A DNA stretch of 64,000 nucleotides from Franzmannia qiaohouensis (GCF_031451695.1 NZ_JARWAM010000011.1:1-64000); one strand, 5' to 3'; positions 15,300 to 25,948 are shown, numbered from the stretch's first letter. Notes: generated from the sequence alone by a model not told the origin. Program-made: numbers and translations.

Positions 15300-17441
15300 A
15301 TGCTCGACGAGGCCCTGAAGGGCGATATCCAGACCGCCTATCGCCGCGTGCTCGAGGGGCTCGAGCTGACGCCGCGCTACGGCCAGCGGCTAATGATTGC
15401 CGAGATCGCCCGCACCCTGGCGGGCATCGAGGCCGACGACAGCGGCAAGCGGGTCAGCGATGAGCACGTCTGCGTGCTCGAGGCGGGCACCGGCACCGGC
15501 AAGACCCTGGCCTACCTGCTGGCGGCCCTGCCGGTGGCCCAGGCGCGCGGCAAGCGACTGGTGATCTCCACCGCCACCGTGGCATTGCAGGAGCAGGTGC
15601 TGCACCAGGACCTGCCGGCGCTCAAGGCCCACAGTGGGCTGAGCTTCGACTATGCCCTGGCCAAGGGGCGTGGCCGCTACCTGTGCGTGGCCAATCTCGA
15701 GAAGGCGCTCGATGGCGCCGAGGAGAACCCGACCCTGTCGATGTTCGAGCAGGCCATGGAGTCGCGCGACGGCGACGACTTCCATGCCCTGGTCAAGGAG
15801 CTGGCCGAGGCCTACGGCAGCGGGCGCTGGGCCGGCGACCGCGACAGCTGGCCGGAGACCATCGCCGACCCCCAGTGGCGGCGGCTGACCACCGATCATC
15901 GCCAGTGCACCAACCGCCGCTGCGGGCACTTCAACGCCTGCGCCTTCTTTCGTGCCCGCCGCCATCTCGACAGCGCCGACATCGTCGTCGCCAACCACGA
16001 CCTGGTGCTGGCTGACCTGTCGCTGGGCGGCGGCATGGTGCTGCCCAAGCCCGCCGACTGCATCTATGTCTTCGACGAGGGCCATCATCTGCCGGACAAG
16101 GCGGTGGAGCACTTTACCCACCGCTTTGCCGTCAACGGCGCGCTGCGCTGGCTGAGAACGCTGAAGAAATCCCTCACCGAGCTGAATGCGGCACTCGCCG
16201 TGCAGCCGACCCTGGCGCGACTGCTGGCCGGGTTTCCCGAGGCGATCGCCGCGATCGAGCCGCGGCTGGGCGAGGTCATGGCGCTGGGTCACCAGCTCGC
16301 CGAGCTGCCTCAGGGCAGCGGCGACGAGAGCCGCCACCATCGTTTCGAGATGGGGCGCGCGCCGCTGTCGCTGCGCGAGCAGGCCAGCGCCCTGGTGGTG
16401 GTGTTTGCCTCGCTGGCGCGCAACCTCGAGAGCATGGCCGATATCCTGCGCGAGAGCCTCGACCCGGACAAGCACACCGGACTTCCCAAGGAGCAGGCCG
16501 AGCCCTGGCTGCCGCTGATCGCGCTGCTGCACGGTCGTGCGCTGGAGGCGCATGCGCTATGGCTGGCGATGAGCGAGGAGGACGACCCGGCCGAGCCGCC
16601 GCGGGCGCGCTGGCTGACCTTCGAGCCGGTGGCCGGCGAGCCCGAGCTGGTCTATTCGGCGAGCCCGGTCTCCGCCGCCCACACCCTGGCGCGGACGCTG
16701 TGGGGCAGCTGCTACGGGGCAGTGGTGACCTCGGCAACGCTCACTGCGCTGGGCCGCTTCGAGCGCCTGCAGGAGCGCGCCGGGCTGGCCAATCGCTACC
16801 GCTACCAGCGCCTGCCGAGCCCCTTCGACTACTCGCGGGCGGTGCTCAGCGTGCCCCGCGAGGCGGTCGATCCCGGCAACCGCGAGGCGCATGAGCGGGC
16901 CATCGTCGACTTCGTCGCGGCGCTGGACAGTCGCGAAGCCGTGCTGATGCTGTTTTCGTCGCGGGCTCAGCTGCGCGCGGTGGAGAAGGCGCTGCCCAAG
17001 ACGCTGGGCGAGCGCGTGCTGGCCCAGGACCGGCTGCCCAAGCGCGAGCTGATCGAGCGTCATCGGGCGCGGGTCGACGCCGGGCAGGGCAGCATCATCT
17101 TCGGCCTGGCGAGCTTCGCCGAGGGCATCGATCTGCCCGGCGATTATCTCACCCACGTGGTGATCACCCGGCTGCCGTTCTCGGTGCCGGACGACCCGGT
17201 GGGCGCCACGCTTGCCGAGTGGATCGAGAGCCGCGGCGGCAATCCCTTCATGCGCATCAGCGTACCCGACGCCTCGATCAAGCTGGTTCAGGCCTGCGGA
17301 CGGCTGATCCGCAAGGAGCAGGACAGCGGGCGTATCACGCTGCTCGACCGTCGGGTGCTGACGCGCCGCTATGGCCGCGCGCTGCTCGATGCGCTGCCAC
17401 CCTTCAGTCGCGAGATCGACGGCGTAGCGCAGCTGCCCTGA
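15300..17441 (+). CDS. dinG: ATP-dependent DNA helicase DinG (XPD-like, Fe-S)
   Basis: The 713-residue protein is an SF2 XPD/DinG-type 5'-3' helicase. Motif I is EAGTGTGKTLAYLL, the Walker B is a DEGHH box (FDEGHH), and SATLTALG and QACGRLIRKEQDSG form later motifs. Four cysteines that should ligate a 4Fe-4S cluster are present: one in RYLC and three in QCTNRRCGHFNAC. It unwinds R-loops and forked structures at replication conflicts. The ATG at 15300 follows AGTGAGG and gives a length almost equal to E. coli DinG. The open frame upstream runs into the palindromic repeat and is not coding. Confidence 0.92.
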   Translation: MLDEALKGDIQTAYRRVLEGLELTPRYGQRLMIAEIARTLAGIEADDSGKRVSDEHVCVLEAGTGTGKTLAYLLAALPVAQARGKRLVISTATVALQEQVLHQDLPALKAHSGLSFDYALAKGRGRYLCVANLEKALDGAEENPTLSMFEQAMESRDGDDFHALVKELAEAYGSGRWAGDRDSWPETIADPQWRRLTTDHRQCTNRRCGHFNACAFFRARRHLDSADIVVANHDLVLADLSLGGGMVLPKPADCIYVFDEGHHLPDKAVEHFTHRFAVNGALRWLRTLKKSLTELNAALAVQPTLARLLAGFPEAIAAIEPRLGEVMALGHQLAELPQGSGDESRHHRFEMGRAPLSLREQASALVVVFASLARNLESMADILRESLDPDKHTGLPKEQAEPWLPLIALLHGRALEAHALWLAMSEEDDPAEPPRARWLTFEPVAGEPELVYSASPVSAAHTLARTLWGSCYGAVVTSATLTALGRFERLQERAGLANRYRYQRLPSPFDYSRAVLSVPREAVDPGNREAHERAIVDFVAALDSREAVLMLFSSRAQLRAVEKALPKTLGERVLAQDRLPKRELIERHRARVDAGQGSIIFGLASFAEGIDLPGDYLTHVVITRLPFSVPDDPVGATLAEWIESRGGNPFMRISVPDASIKLVQACGRLIRKEQDSGRITLLDRRVLTRRYGRALLDALPPFSREIDGVAQLP

Positions 17442-17487
17442 GCCGCCGGGCCGTCTTCCATGCCATGCTGAGTGCTGTCGCAAACGT

Positions 17488-17515
17488 GCTGCGCCCGCCG
17501 AGTGGCGGGCGCAGC
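17488..17515. terminator. Hairpin between convergent dinG and aroF
   Basis: Twelve-base arms GCTGCGCCCGCC (17488-17499) and GGCGGGCGCAGC (17504-17515) pair perfectly around a GAGT loop in the short gap between the two converging genes. It can act in both directions, although neither side has a long T run. Confidence 0.75.
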
Positions 17516-17534
17516 GTTCTTGCAGGGAGCTGGC

Positions 17535-18614
17535 TCAGGCGGCCTGGATGCGCGCCGCGAGTACCGGCTTGAGCTTGTCGTGCATCGACGTGAAGGCCTC
17601 GACGGTCGCATCCCAGTCGATGCAGGCGTCGGTGACCGACACGCCGTACTTGAGCTGGCTGTGATCCTCGGGAATCTTCTGGTTGCCCCAGCCGATATGC
17701 GACTCGACCATCAGGCCGATGATCGAGCGGTTGCCCTCAAGGATCTGGTTGGTGACGTTCTCCATCACCAGTGGCTGCAGGGCCGGATCCTTGTTGGAGT
17801 TGGCGTGCGAGCAGTCGACCATGATGTTGGGCTTGATGCCGGCCTGGGTAAGTTCCTGCTCGGCCAGCGCCACGCTGACGCTGTCATAGTTGGGCTTGCC
17901 GTTGCCGCCGCGCAGCACCACGTGACCGTAGGCGTTGCCGCGGGTACGGATGATCGCCACCTGGCCGGCCTGGTCGATACCCAGGAAGTTGTGCGGATGA
18001 GCCACCGACTGCAGGGCGTTGACCGCCACGTCGAGGCTGCCGTCGGTGCCGTTCTTGAAGCCCACCGGGCACGACAGGCCGGAGGCCATCTCGCGGTGGG
18101 TCTGGGATTCGGTGGTGCGCGCGCCGATCGCCGACCAGCTGATGCAGTCCTGCAGATACTGCGGGGAGATCGGGTCGAGTGCCTCGGTGGCTAGCGGCAG
18201 GCCCATCTCGGCCAACTCGACCAGCAGCTTGCGGGCAATGTGCAGGCCCTCTTCGATCTCGAACGAGCCGTTGAGGTGAGGGTCGTTGATCAGTCCTTTC
18301 CAGCCCACGGTGGTGCGCGGCTTCTCGAAATAGACACGCATCACGATGTACAGGCTATCCGCGACCTGGTCGGCCAGCCGGCGCAGGCGGCGGGCATAGT
18401 CTAGGGCGGCATCCACGTCATGGATGGAGCACGGGCCGACCACCACCAGCAGGCGTGGGTCGCTGCCATCGAGGATGCGCTGAATGGTCTCGCGGCCCTC
18501 GACCACGGTGCGCTCGGCGCCTTCGGTCAGAGGAATTTCCTGCTTCAATGCATCGGGAGAGATCAGGACGTCCTGGGCGAGGACGTTGAGGTTATTGACC
18601 TGCTGTTGTGACAT
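17535..18614 (-). CDS. aroF: 3-deoxy-7-phosphoheptulonate (DAHP) synthase, class I, AroF-like
   Basis: The 359-residue enzyme condenses phosphoenolpyruvate and erythrose 4-phosphate in the first step of the shikimate pathway. The sequence has LLVVVGPCSIHD, VMRVYFEKPRTTVGWKGLINDP, SWSAIGARTTESQTHREMASGL, PVGFKNGTDGS and VDCSHANSNKD. Lines such as GLPLATEALDPISPQYL and FLGIDQAGQVAI look more like tyrosine-sensitive AroF than AroG, so the symbol is by resemblance; feedback specificity cannot be proven from sequence. The start at 18614 (MSQQQVNNLN) is chosen over the longer open frame because the family N-terminus begins there. Confidence 0.9.
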   Translation of the reverse strand: MSQQQVNNLNVLAQDVLISPDALKQEIPLTEGAERTVVEGRETIQRILDGSDPRLLVVVGPCSIHDVDAALDYARRLRRLADQVADSLYIVMRVYFEKPRTTVGWKGLINDPHLNGSFEIEEGLHIARKLLVELAEMGLPLATEALDPISPQYLQDCISWSAIGARTTESQTHREMASGLSCPVGFKNGTDGSLDVAVNALQSVAHPHNFLGIDQAGQVAIIRTRGNAYGHVVLRGGNGKPNYDSVSVALAEQELTQAGIKPNIMVDCSHANSNKDPALQPLVMENVTNQILEGNRSIIGLMVESHIGWGNQKIPEDHSQLKYGVSVTDACIDWDATVEAFTSMHDKLKPVLAARIQAA

Positions 18615-18666
18615 GCCGCTACCTGTGACGTGATTCGCGCGTGAAATGGGGAAAAACCGTGCCACT

Positions 18667-18696
18667 ACTATCGCCTGGCAGGGCCTGAAAAATCAA
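18667..18696 (-). promoter_or_regulatory. Candidate sigma-70 promoter of aroF
   Basis: On the minus strand, TTGATT (18696-18691) and GATAGT (18672-18667) are separated by 18 bases and lie about 53 bases before the aroF start. It is back to back with the rpoE promoter, whose -35 begins ten bases away. No clear TyrR box was seen. Confidence 0.4.
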
Positions 18697-18705
18697 CGCC
18701 GGCAT

Positions 18706-18733
18706 GGAACTCCGGCGCACCATTCCGGTCTGA
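18706..18733 (+). promoter_or_regulatory. Sigma-E type autoregulatory promoter of rpoE
   Basis: GGAACT (18706-18711) and TCTGA (18729-18733) with a 17-base spacer match the extracytoplasmic sigma-E/AlgU consensus. This is expected because rpoE operons are autoregulated. The transcript would have a leader of about 185 bases before the rpoE ATG at 18924. The remainder of the gap (18734-18923) holds no convincing ORF or RNA gene, only a GGGAGGAG-like ribosome site just before the start. Confidence 0.7.
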
Positions 18734-18923
18734 GCGGGTCGTTGAGGTCGGTAGACCCTGCTTGATGGAATGCCAATAAACAGGAACACTTACGGGTAAC
18801 CATCACACTTTGCCTGACAGGGCCCAGGTTAACGCCATGACTACCAGATTTGCTTATGTTGCCGCTGTGCTGGCATTACCTGCTATGCCCGCCACGTTAC
18901 TCTCCCGATCGGGGAGGAGTTGA

Positions 18924-19529
18924 ATGGGCACGAGGGAAACCGACCAGCAACTCGTCGAGCGTGCCCAGCAGGGAGACAACCGGGCCTTCGATCTACTGGT
19001 AAAGAAATACCAGCACAAGATCATTGGCCTGATCGGACGCTACGTGCACGACCACGCAGAAGTGCATGACGTGGCCCAGGAGGCGTTTATCAAGGCCTAC
19101 CGCGCGCTGGGCAAGTTTCGCGCCGAGAGTGCTTTCTACACCTGGATGTATCGTATCGCCATCAACACCGCCAAGAACCATCTGGTCTCGCGTGGGCGGC
19201 GCCCACCGGGCAGTGATCTGGATATCGTCGATGCCGAGATCGTCGATCACAGCGGGCGGCTGTCGGATACCGAGACGCCTGAGGCGGCAATGGCGCGCGA
19301 TCAGCTGGAGGCCGCCGTGTTCGAGGCCATCGAGAATCTGCCGGAGGATCTGCGCACCGCGATTACCCTGCGCGAACTCGACGGACTCTCCTATGAAGAC
19401 ATTGCCAATGTCATGAACTGTCCGGTAGGCACGGTACGCTCGCGGATCTTCCGCGCTCGTGAGGCGGTGGACAAGCACATCCAGCCGCTGGTGACCACGT
19501 CGCGGACCCGAGACATGATCCATGAATGA
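18924..19529 (+). CDS. rpoE: RNA polymerase sigma-E / AlgU (extracytoplasmic stress sigma factor)
   Basis: The 201-residue ECF sigma factor has region 2 (about residues 20-95: RAFDLLVKKYQHKI, DVAQEAFIKAYRAL, FYTWMYRIAINTAKN) and region 4 (about 130-190: LPEDLRTAITLRELDGLSYEDIA, CPVGTVRSRIFRAREAV). The INTAKN region and the following anti-sigma and regulator genes identify it as RpoE/AlgU. It directs transcription of envelope-stress genes. A matching promoter lies upstream. The next gene encodes its anti-sigma factor, but after an unusual gap of about 210 bases. Confidence 0.95.
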   Translation: MGTRETDQQLVERAQQGDNRAFDLLVKKYQHKIIGLIGRYVHDHAEVHDVAQEAFIKAYRALGKFRAESAFYTWMYRIAINTAKNHLVSRGRRPPGSDLDIVDAEIVDHSGRLSDTETPEAAMARDQLEAAVFEAIENLPEDLRTAITLRELDGLSYEDIANVMNCPVGTVRSRIFRAREAVDKHIQPLVTTSRTRDMIHE

Positions 19530-19739
19530 GTTTTTCGCCTATGTCACTGAACTGTTGGCGAGAGATGACGTCACAAGGGTGGTCGCCGATGGCGCTTCCC
19601 GGGGGCAATGGCATGACGGGCAGTGCCGCAGCCGATGCCCGGTCACGTCAGTCGGGTAGCGGCATGACCGTTGCCATATGGCATCAGAATTCTAATGACC
19701 AATGGGCGTCAGGCCCTGTCGAGGATGAGGGTGTAAGTA

Positions 19740-20456
19740 ATGAATCAACAGGCACGAGAGTCATTGTCTGCCCTGATGGATGATGAGGCTGATGAGCTCG
19801 AACTGCGTCGCGTACTCAAGTCGCTTGACGGGCATGGCGACGATGCTGACGCTTGGCGTCGCTACCATCTGGCCCGCAGCCTCATGCAGCGCGACCGCGA
19901 TGTCGATGTCAGCACTGACCTCTCGGCAGGCATCATGGCAAAGATTGCCGATGAGCCGCTGCCCGCCACCGACAAGTCGTTGACGCGCAAGCGCAGCGGA
20001 TTGTCGTTTACCGGTAGCGCGGCGATTGCCGCTGCTGTGTCGCTGATGGTGATCACCGGGGTACAGGTCTATCACGGCAGCGATTCCGGCAGCACTGCGA
20101 CCCAGCCAAGTCTGGCCGGTGGCAGCGGTGTTCAGGGGGCAGCCCAGGCGGTACCTGCTGCTGCCGGAAATGCCGGGGCCTCGGTGTCACGGCCGTCGCT
20201 GGTCGACCTGCCGATGTTCCAGTCTCCCGCCCAGGGCGGTGGTGGCAACAGTGGCATCATGACCGTGGGGGCATCCGCCGAGATGCCGATGTTCATGGCG
20301 CCCAGCGCACGCCAGTCCCAGCGCGGCGACCAGGCGCAGGCACAGCTACTTCAGTCCTATCTCGATCGTCACGCCGAGGGCGCGGCCTATCGGAGTGGCG
20401 ACGCCTGGATGCCGCTGCTGCGCGCGTCGGGGCTCGAGACCTTGGGCCAGCGTTAA
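19740..20456 (+). CDS. mucA: Anti-sigma-E factor (MucA/RseA)
   Basis: The 238-residue inner-membrane protein holds RpoE inactive. The cytoplasmic RseA-N domain (ESLSALMDDEADELELRRVLKSL and WRRYHLARSLM) spans about residues 7-75. One membrane helix lies at about 91-111 (GSAAIAAAVSLMVITGVQVY). A periplasmic tail rich in Gly, Ala and Ser follows, with short repeats LPMFQSP and MPMFMAP. Stress triggers regulated proteolysis from the periplasmic side. The start is separated from rpoE by about 210 bases, and the stop overlaps the next start (TAATG). Confidence 0.9.
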   Translation: MNQQARESLSALMDDEADELELRRVLKSLDGHGDDADAWRRYHLARSLMQRDRDVDVSTDLSAGIMAKIADEPLPATDKSLTRKRSGLSFTGSAAIAAAVSLMVITGVQVYHGSDSGSTATQPSLAGGSGVQGAAQAVPAAAGNAGASVSRPSLVDLPMFQSPAQGGGGNSGIMTVGASAEMPMFMAPSARQSQRGDQAQAQLLQSYLDRHAEGAAYRSGDAWMPLLRASGLETLGQR

Positions 20457-21562
20457 TGAGGGCAGGGATGACCGCGTATTTCCGTCATCCGCTGCGCACG
20501 GCGCAGCAGCGTACTCCGCTACATACTTCCCTACGTCGCCATGTGCTGCTGATCGCCGTGGCGATGTTCGGTCTATCCGGGGCCGCCGTCGCCGATCAAC
20601 CCTCTGGCCAGGAAGCCCTTGCCGCGGCCTGGGACAGCGAAGCCGGTTTCGACTGCTCGGTTCTGGATGGGGTGGCCGCGCCGGATTCACCGGAAGGCTG
20701 GTTCGAATTCAGCCTGTGGGCCAACCACTGCTATGTGTTTCACGCCAGGGCGGTGCGCATCAGCAGTGAGGGCGCGCGCACCCTGGCGCTATCTCACGAG
20801 GTAAAGGATGGCGTCGAGCGTGAAGTGGCACAGTTCCTCGACGGCCCGCCGCTGGTGTTCGAGCGGCGTGGTCGCATCGGTCGCGGTGGCTGGGCAGAGG
20901 AGGGCAGCGAGGTGCCCGCCTCGCCCACCGCGATCATGACCCACCTCAGCGACCACTACCGGCTGCAGCTCGACGGCAGCGAACGGATTGCCGGGCGCAA
21001 CGCCGTACGCCTGGACATCGAGCCGCTGGACAGCCTGCGCTACGGGCATCGACTTTGGCTCGACCGCGCCACCGCGCTACCGCTCAAGCAGCTACTCCTG
21101 GACGACAGTGGTCGCGTGCTCGAGACCTTCCAGATCACCGACCTCGAGCACGCCTCCCTTCACGATGGCCACGTACGCCTCGACGAGTTGCGTCAGGCGC
21201 CGCCGGATCCCTGGGCGCCGGGCTGGCTGCCGCCGGGCTTCGCGCCGCAGCCGGTTTCCACTCGCAGCAGCGTGCACGATGATGCCGTGGGGCATCGCCT
21301 GTTCAGCGACGGGCTGTCGAGCCTGAGCCTGTTCGTCGAGCCTCTCGATGCCGACGGTCAGGTGCTGTCGCCAGGCATGCACCGCCTGGGCATCTCTTAC
21401 GCGGCGGTGCGCCACGACGACATCGGCGGCCAGCCGATGCAGATCGTTGCCATGGGCGAGCTGCCGCCGCAGGTGCTGTTGCAGATCGTCGAGCAGGTCG
21501 AGTGGCAGCCTGAGCGGGTAGCGGCCGACGTCGACGATAGCGCCCAGGAGTCGACGCCATGA
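20456..21562 (+). CDS. mucB: Periplasmic sigma-E regulator MucB/RseB
   Basis: The 368-residue protein has a basic N-terminal tail, a signal peptide (HVLLIAVAMFGLSGAAVA), and the two MucB/RseB domains. The N-terminal lipoprotein-binding-like domain contains DGVEREVAQFLDGPPLVFERRG, DHYRLQL...IAGRNAVRLDIEP and YGHRLWLDRATALPLK. The C-terminal domain spans about 230-350. MucB binds the periplasmic part of MucA and shields it from proteolysis. The gene overlaps the mucA stop by one base. Confidence 0.92.
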   Translation: MRAGMTAYFRHPLRTAQQRTPLHTSLRRHVLLIAVAMFGLSGAAVADQPSGQEALAAAWDSEAGFDCSVLDGVAAPDSPEGWFEFSLWANHCYVFHARAVRISSEGARTLALSHEVKDGVEREVAQFLDGPPLVFERRGRIGRGGWAEEGSEVPASPTAIMTHLSDHYRLQLDGSERIAGRNAVRLDIEPLDSLRYGHRLWLDRATALPLKQLLLDDSGRVLETFQITDLEHASLHDGHVRLDELRQAPPDPWAPGWLPPGFAPQPVSTRSSVHDDAVGHRLFSDGLSSLSLFVEPLDADGQVLSPGMHRLGISYAAVRHDDIGGQPMQIVAMGELPPQVLLQIVEQVEWQPERVAADVDDSAQESTP

Positions 21563-21597
21563 CGCCCCCTATATCGACCAACTTGCTACTGGCCCGT

Positions 21598-21619
21598 TTA
21601 GCGCCGCGTTAGGCGCTAA
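21598..21619 (+). other. Hairpin between mucB and mucD
   Basis: TTAGCGCC (21598-21605) and GGCGCTAA (21612-21619) pair perfectly around a six-base loop in the 106-base mucB-mucD gap. There is no T run after it, so it is more likely a partial attenuator or an RNA-processing/stability element than a full terminator. Confidence 0.5.
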
Positions 21620-21668
21620 GCCCGTCTTCCTCGCACTGATTGTCCCAACGCCGTCGCAGGAGCGCCTT

Positions 21669-23099
21669 ATGGAACGCACGACACGACATCTTTCGCTGTG
21701 GTTACTACTGACCATCGCCGCGTTTGCCTGGCAGTCCGCCCAGGCCCGCGGCCTGCCTGACTTTACCGAGCTGGTGGAGGACGCCGCACCGGCGGTGGTC
21801 AATATCGCCAGCACTCGGGCGGTGCCGTCGCGCAGCGAACAGTTCGGTGGGCCGGGGGGGCAGGACATCCCCGAGATCTTTCGCCACTTCTTCGGCGACC
21901 AGTTTCCGAGCCCGCCCGGCCAGGGCCGGGGGCGCAGTCAGGAGCGCCAGTCGCTGGGGTCGGGTTTCATCATCAGCGAGGATGGCTACATCCTGACCAA
22001 TGCCCATGTGGTCGATGGCGCCGACGAGATCCTGGTGCGGCTCAACGATCGCCGTGAGTTGGAGGCCGAGCTGGTTGGCGCCGATAGAGAGACCGACGTG
22101 GCCCTGCTCAAGGTCGACGCCGAGGGCCTGCCGACCCTGACGCTGGGCAACTCCGACCATCTGCGGGTCGGCGAGTGGGTGGCCGCCATCGGCTCGCCGT
22201 TCGGCTTCGACCACTCGGTGACCGCGGGCATCGTCAGTGCCATCAACCGCACTTTGCCGCGGGACGCCTATGTGCCGTTCATCCAGACCGACGTGGCGAT
22301 CAACCCCGGCAACTCCGGCGGGCCGCTGTTCAATCTCGACGGTGAGGTGGTCGGCATCAACTCACAGATCTTCACCCGCAGCGGTGGCTTCATGGGCGTC
22401 TCGTTCGCGATCCCGATCAGCGTGGCGATGGATATCGCCGACCAGCTGCGCGATGACGGTCAGGTCAGCCGCGGCTGGCTGGGGGTGGTAATTCAGCCGG
22501 TATCACGGGATCTGGCCGAGTCGTTCGGCATGGATAGCCCGAGCGGGGCACTGATCGCCGATCTCGATCCGCAAGGCCCCGCCGCGCAAAGCGGCCTGCG
22601 CGCCGGCGACGTGATCATGCAGGTCGACGGCGAGGAGGTCGAGTCCTCGACCACGCTGCCGCGCCTGATCGGCCGGGTCAGCCCAGGCAACGACGTCGAG
22701 CTGACCCTGATGCGCGACGGCGAGCAGCGCTCCCAGGACGTCACCGTGGGCCGCTGGCCGGATGCCAATGGCGACGACGAGTCCGCCGCCGAGCAGGACA
22801 CCAGTGACCGCCAGGCGCGCCTCGGGCTCAGCGTGGCCGAGCTCGATGCGGCCGAGCGTGAGCGCCTCGAGATCGAGGGTGGCGTCCAGGTCCGCAGCGT
22901 CGACCCGGACGGTGCCGCTGCCGCAGCGGGCATCCGCCCCGGGGACGTGATCGTTTCGCTGGATCAGCAGAGCATCGACTCGCCGCAGCGGCTGCTCGAG
23001 GTGGTCGAGGCCATCGACGGTGATCGCGCCGTGCCGCTACGTCTCTACCGCGACGGTCGCTCGCTGTTCGTGGCGCTGCGTCTCGACCCCAACGAGTGA
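21669..23099 (+). CDS. mucD: Periplasmic serine protease MucD/DegP (HtrA family)
   Basis: The 476-residue protein has a signal peptide to about residue 26. The trypsin-like domain carries the triad His (LTNAHVVDG), Asp (RETDVALLKVD) and Ser (NPGNSGGPL). Two PDZ domains follow, about 285-365 and 390-470, marked by GLRAGDVIMQVDGEEV and GIRPGDVIVSLDQQSI. It degrades misfolded envelope proteins and dampens the sigma-E response. The ATG at 21669 has AGGAG upstream. It belongs to the rpoE-mucA-mucB-mucD cluster. Confidence 0.93.
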   Translation: MERTTRHLSLWLLLTIAAFAWQSAQARGLPDFTELVEDAAPAVVNIASTRAVPSRSEQFGGPGGQDIPEIFRHFFGDQFPSPPGQGRGRSQERQSLGSGFIISEDGYILTNAHVVDGADEILVRLNDRRELEAELVGADRETDVALLKVDAEGLPTLTLGNSDHLRVGEWVAAIGSPFGFDHSVTAGIVSAINRTLPRDAYVPFIQTDVAINPGNSGGPLFNLDGEVVGINSQIFTRSGGFMGVSFAIPISVAMDIADQLRDDGQVSRGWLGVVIQPVSRDLAESFGMDSPSGALIADLDPQGPAAQSGLRAGDVIMQVDGEEVESSTTLPRLIGRVSPGNDVELTLMRDGEQRSQDVTVGRWPDANGDDESAAEQDTSDRQARLGLSVAELDAAERERLEIEGGVQVRSVDPDGAAAAAGIRPGDVIVSLDQQSIDSPQRLLEVVEAIDGDRAVPLRLYRDGRSLFVALRLDPNE

Positions 23100-23136
23100 A
23101 TCAAGCGCGAAGCCGGCGCGGCTTCGCTGTTCCTGC

Positions 23137-23186
23137 CAGGCGCATGCCGGTACAATGAGCGCAATTTGCTCACCGGCATGCGCCTG
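23137..23186 (+). repeat. 15-base perfect inverted repeat upstream of lepA
   Basis: Arms 23137-23151 and 23172-23186 (CAGGCGCATGCCGGT and its exact complement) enclose a smaller TGAGC/GCTCA repeat. The loop region contains TACAAT (23151-23156), a good -10 hexamer, though no strong -35 precedes it. The structure could be a terminator-like hairpin after mucD, an operator over a lepA promoter, or both. Confidence 0.6.
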
Positions 23187-23282
23187 CTGCCCTCCTGTCG
23201 ACCCTCCCTATGTAGCGATAGCGGTTTCGATAGTGACGTCCTGGCGTAGGACGCCGATTCATTGAAAGGCAGAACTGACTCG

Positions 23283-25100
<1,818 letters not shown>

Positions 25101-25114
25101 GGTCGAGGATAGGC

Positions 25115-25918
25115 ATGGATTTTTCGCTGTTGCTGGTGGTGGCCGTAGCGGTCACCGGTATGATCTGGTTGCTGGATGCGGTGTGGTGGGGGCGTGCACG
25201 GCGTGCGCGCCTGGCGGCGGTGGAAGCCGGCAACGGCGAGCGCCTCGACGACGACTCTCGGCGCAAGCTGGCGCGTGAGCCGTGGCCGGTCGACTACTCG
25301 CGTTCGTTCTTCCCGGTGCTGCTGGTGGTGCTGGTGCTGAGGAGCTTCGTGGTCGAGCCGTTCCAGATCCCTTCGGGCTCGATGCGTCCGACCCTGGAAG
25401 TGGGCGATTTCATCCTCGTCAACAAGTTCACCTATGGCCTGCGCCTGCCGGTGATCAATACCCGCCTGGTCGAGATGAACGACCCGGAGCGCGGCGATGT
25501 GATGGTGTTTCGCTTCCCTCAGGAGCCGTCGATCAACTTCATCAAGCGCGTGGTAGGGCTGCCCGGCGACCGTATTCGCTACGAGGGCAAGCAGCTCTTC
25601 GTCAACGGCGAGGCGGTACCGAGTAGCCTGCTGGAGGCCGATCCCCGCGATCAGCCCGGCGAGCAGCTGCTCGAGGAGCTGCTCGGTGCCCAGGCCCACC
25701 AGATCTACAACAACCCCCGCGACCCCGGTCCGCAGATGCGCGAGTTGGAGGTGCCGGAGGGCCACTATTTCACCATGGGCGACAACCGCGACCACTCCAA
25801 CGACAGTCGCTACTGGGGCTTCGTGCCCGAAGAGAACATCGTCGGCCAGGCGTTTGCGGTATGGATGCACTGGGACGGCGGGTTGCCAAGCTTCGGCTCG
25901 GTACGCCGCATTCACTGA
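25115..25918 (+). CDS. lepB: Signal peptidase I
   Basis: The 267-residue membrane protease has two N-terminal helices (about 1-22 and 63-80). The catalytic Ser is in FQIPSGSMRPTL and the catalytic Lys in INFIKRVVGLPGDRI. Conserved boxes GDVMVFRFP and MGDNRDHSNDSRYWGFVP are present. It cleaves Sec and Tat signal peptides on the outer face of the inner membrane. It lies 14 bases downstream of lepA in the same operon. No DUF4845 gene separates it from rnc, unlike in Pseudomonas. Confidence 0.95.
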   Translation: MDFSLLLVVAVAVTGMIWLLDAVWWGRARRARLAAVEAGNGERLDDDSRRKLAREPWPVDYSRSFFPVLLVVLVLRSFVVEPFQIPSGSMRPTLEVGDFILVNKFTYGLRLPVINTRLVEMNDPERGDVMVFRFPQEPSINFIKRVVGLPGDRIRYEGKQLFVNGEAVPSSLLEADPRDQPGEQLLEELLGAQAHQIYNNPRDPGPQMRELEVPEGHYFTMGDNRDHSNDSRYWGFVPEENIVGQAFAVWMHWDGGLPSFGSVRRIH

Positions 25919-25948
25919 CCCAGCCCCTGGCTGGCTAAAGCAATATGG

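Noticed and set aside
19526..19783. 85-codon frame overlapping the rpoE stop and the mucA start
   Set aside because: The ATGA overlap is attractive, but the product is low in hydrophobic pattern, has no motif and overlaps mucA; kept only as a possibility in the spacer finding.
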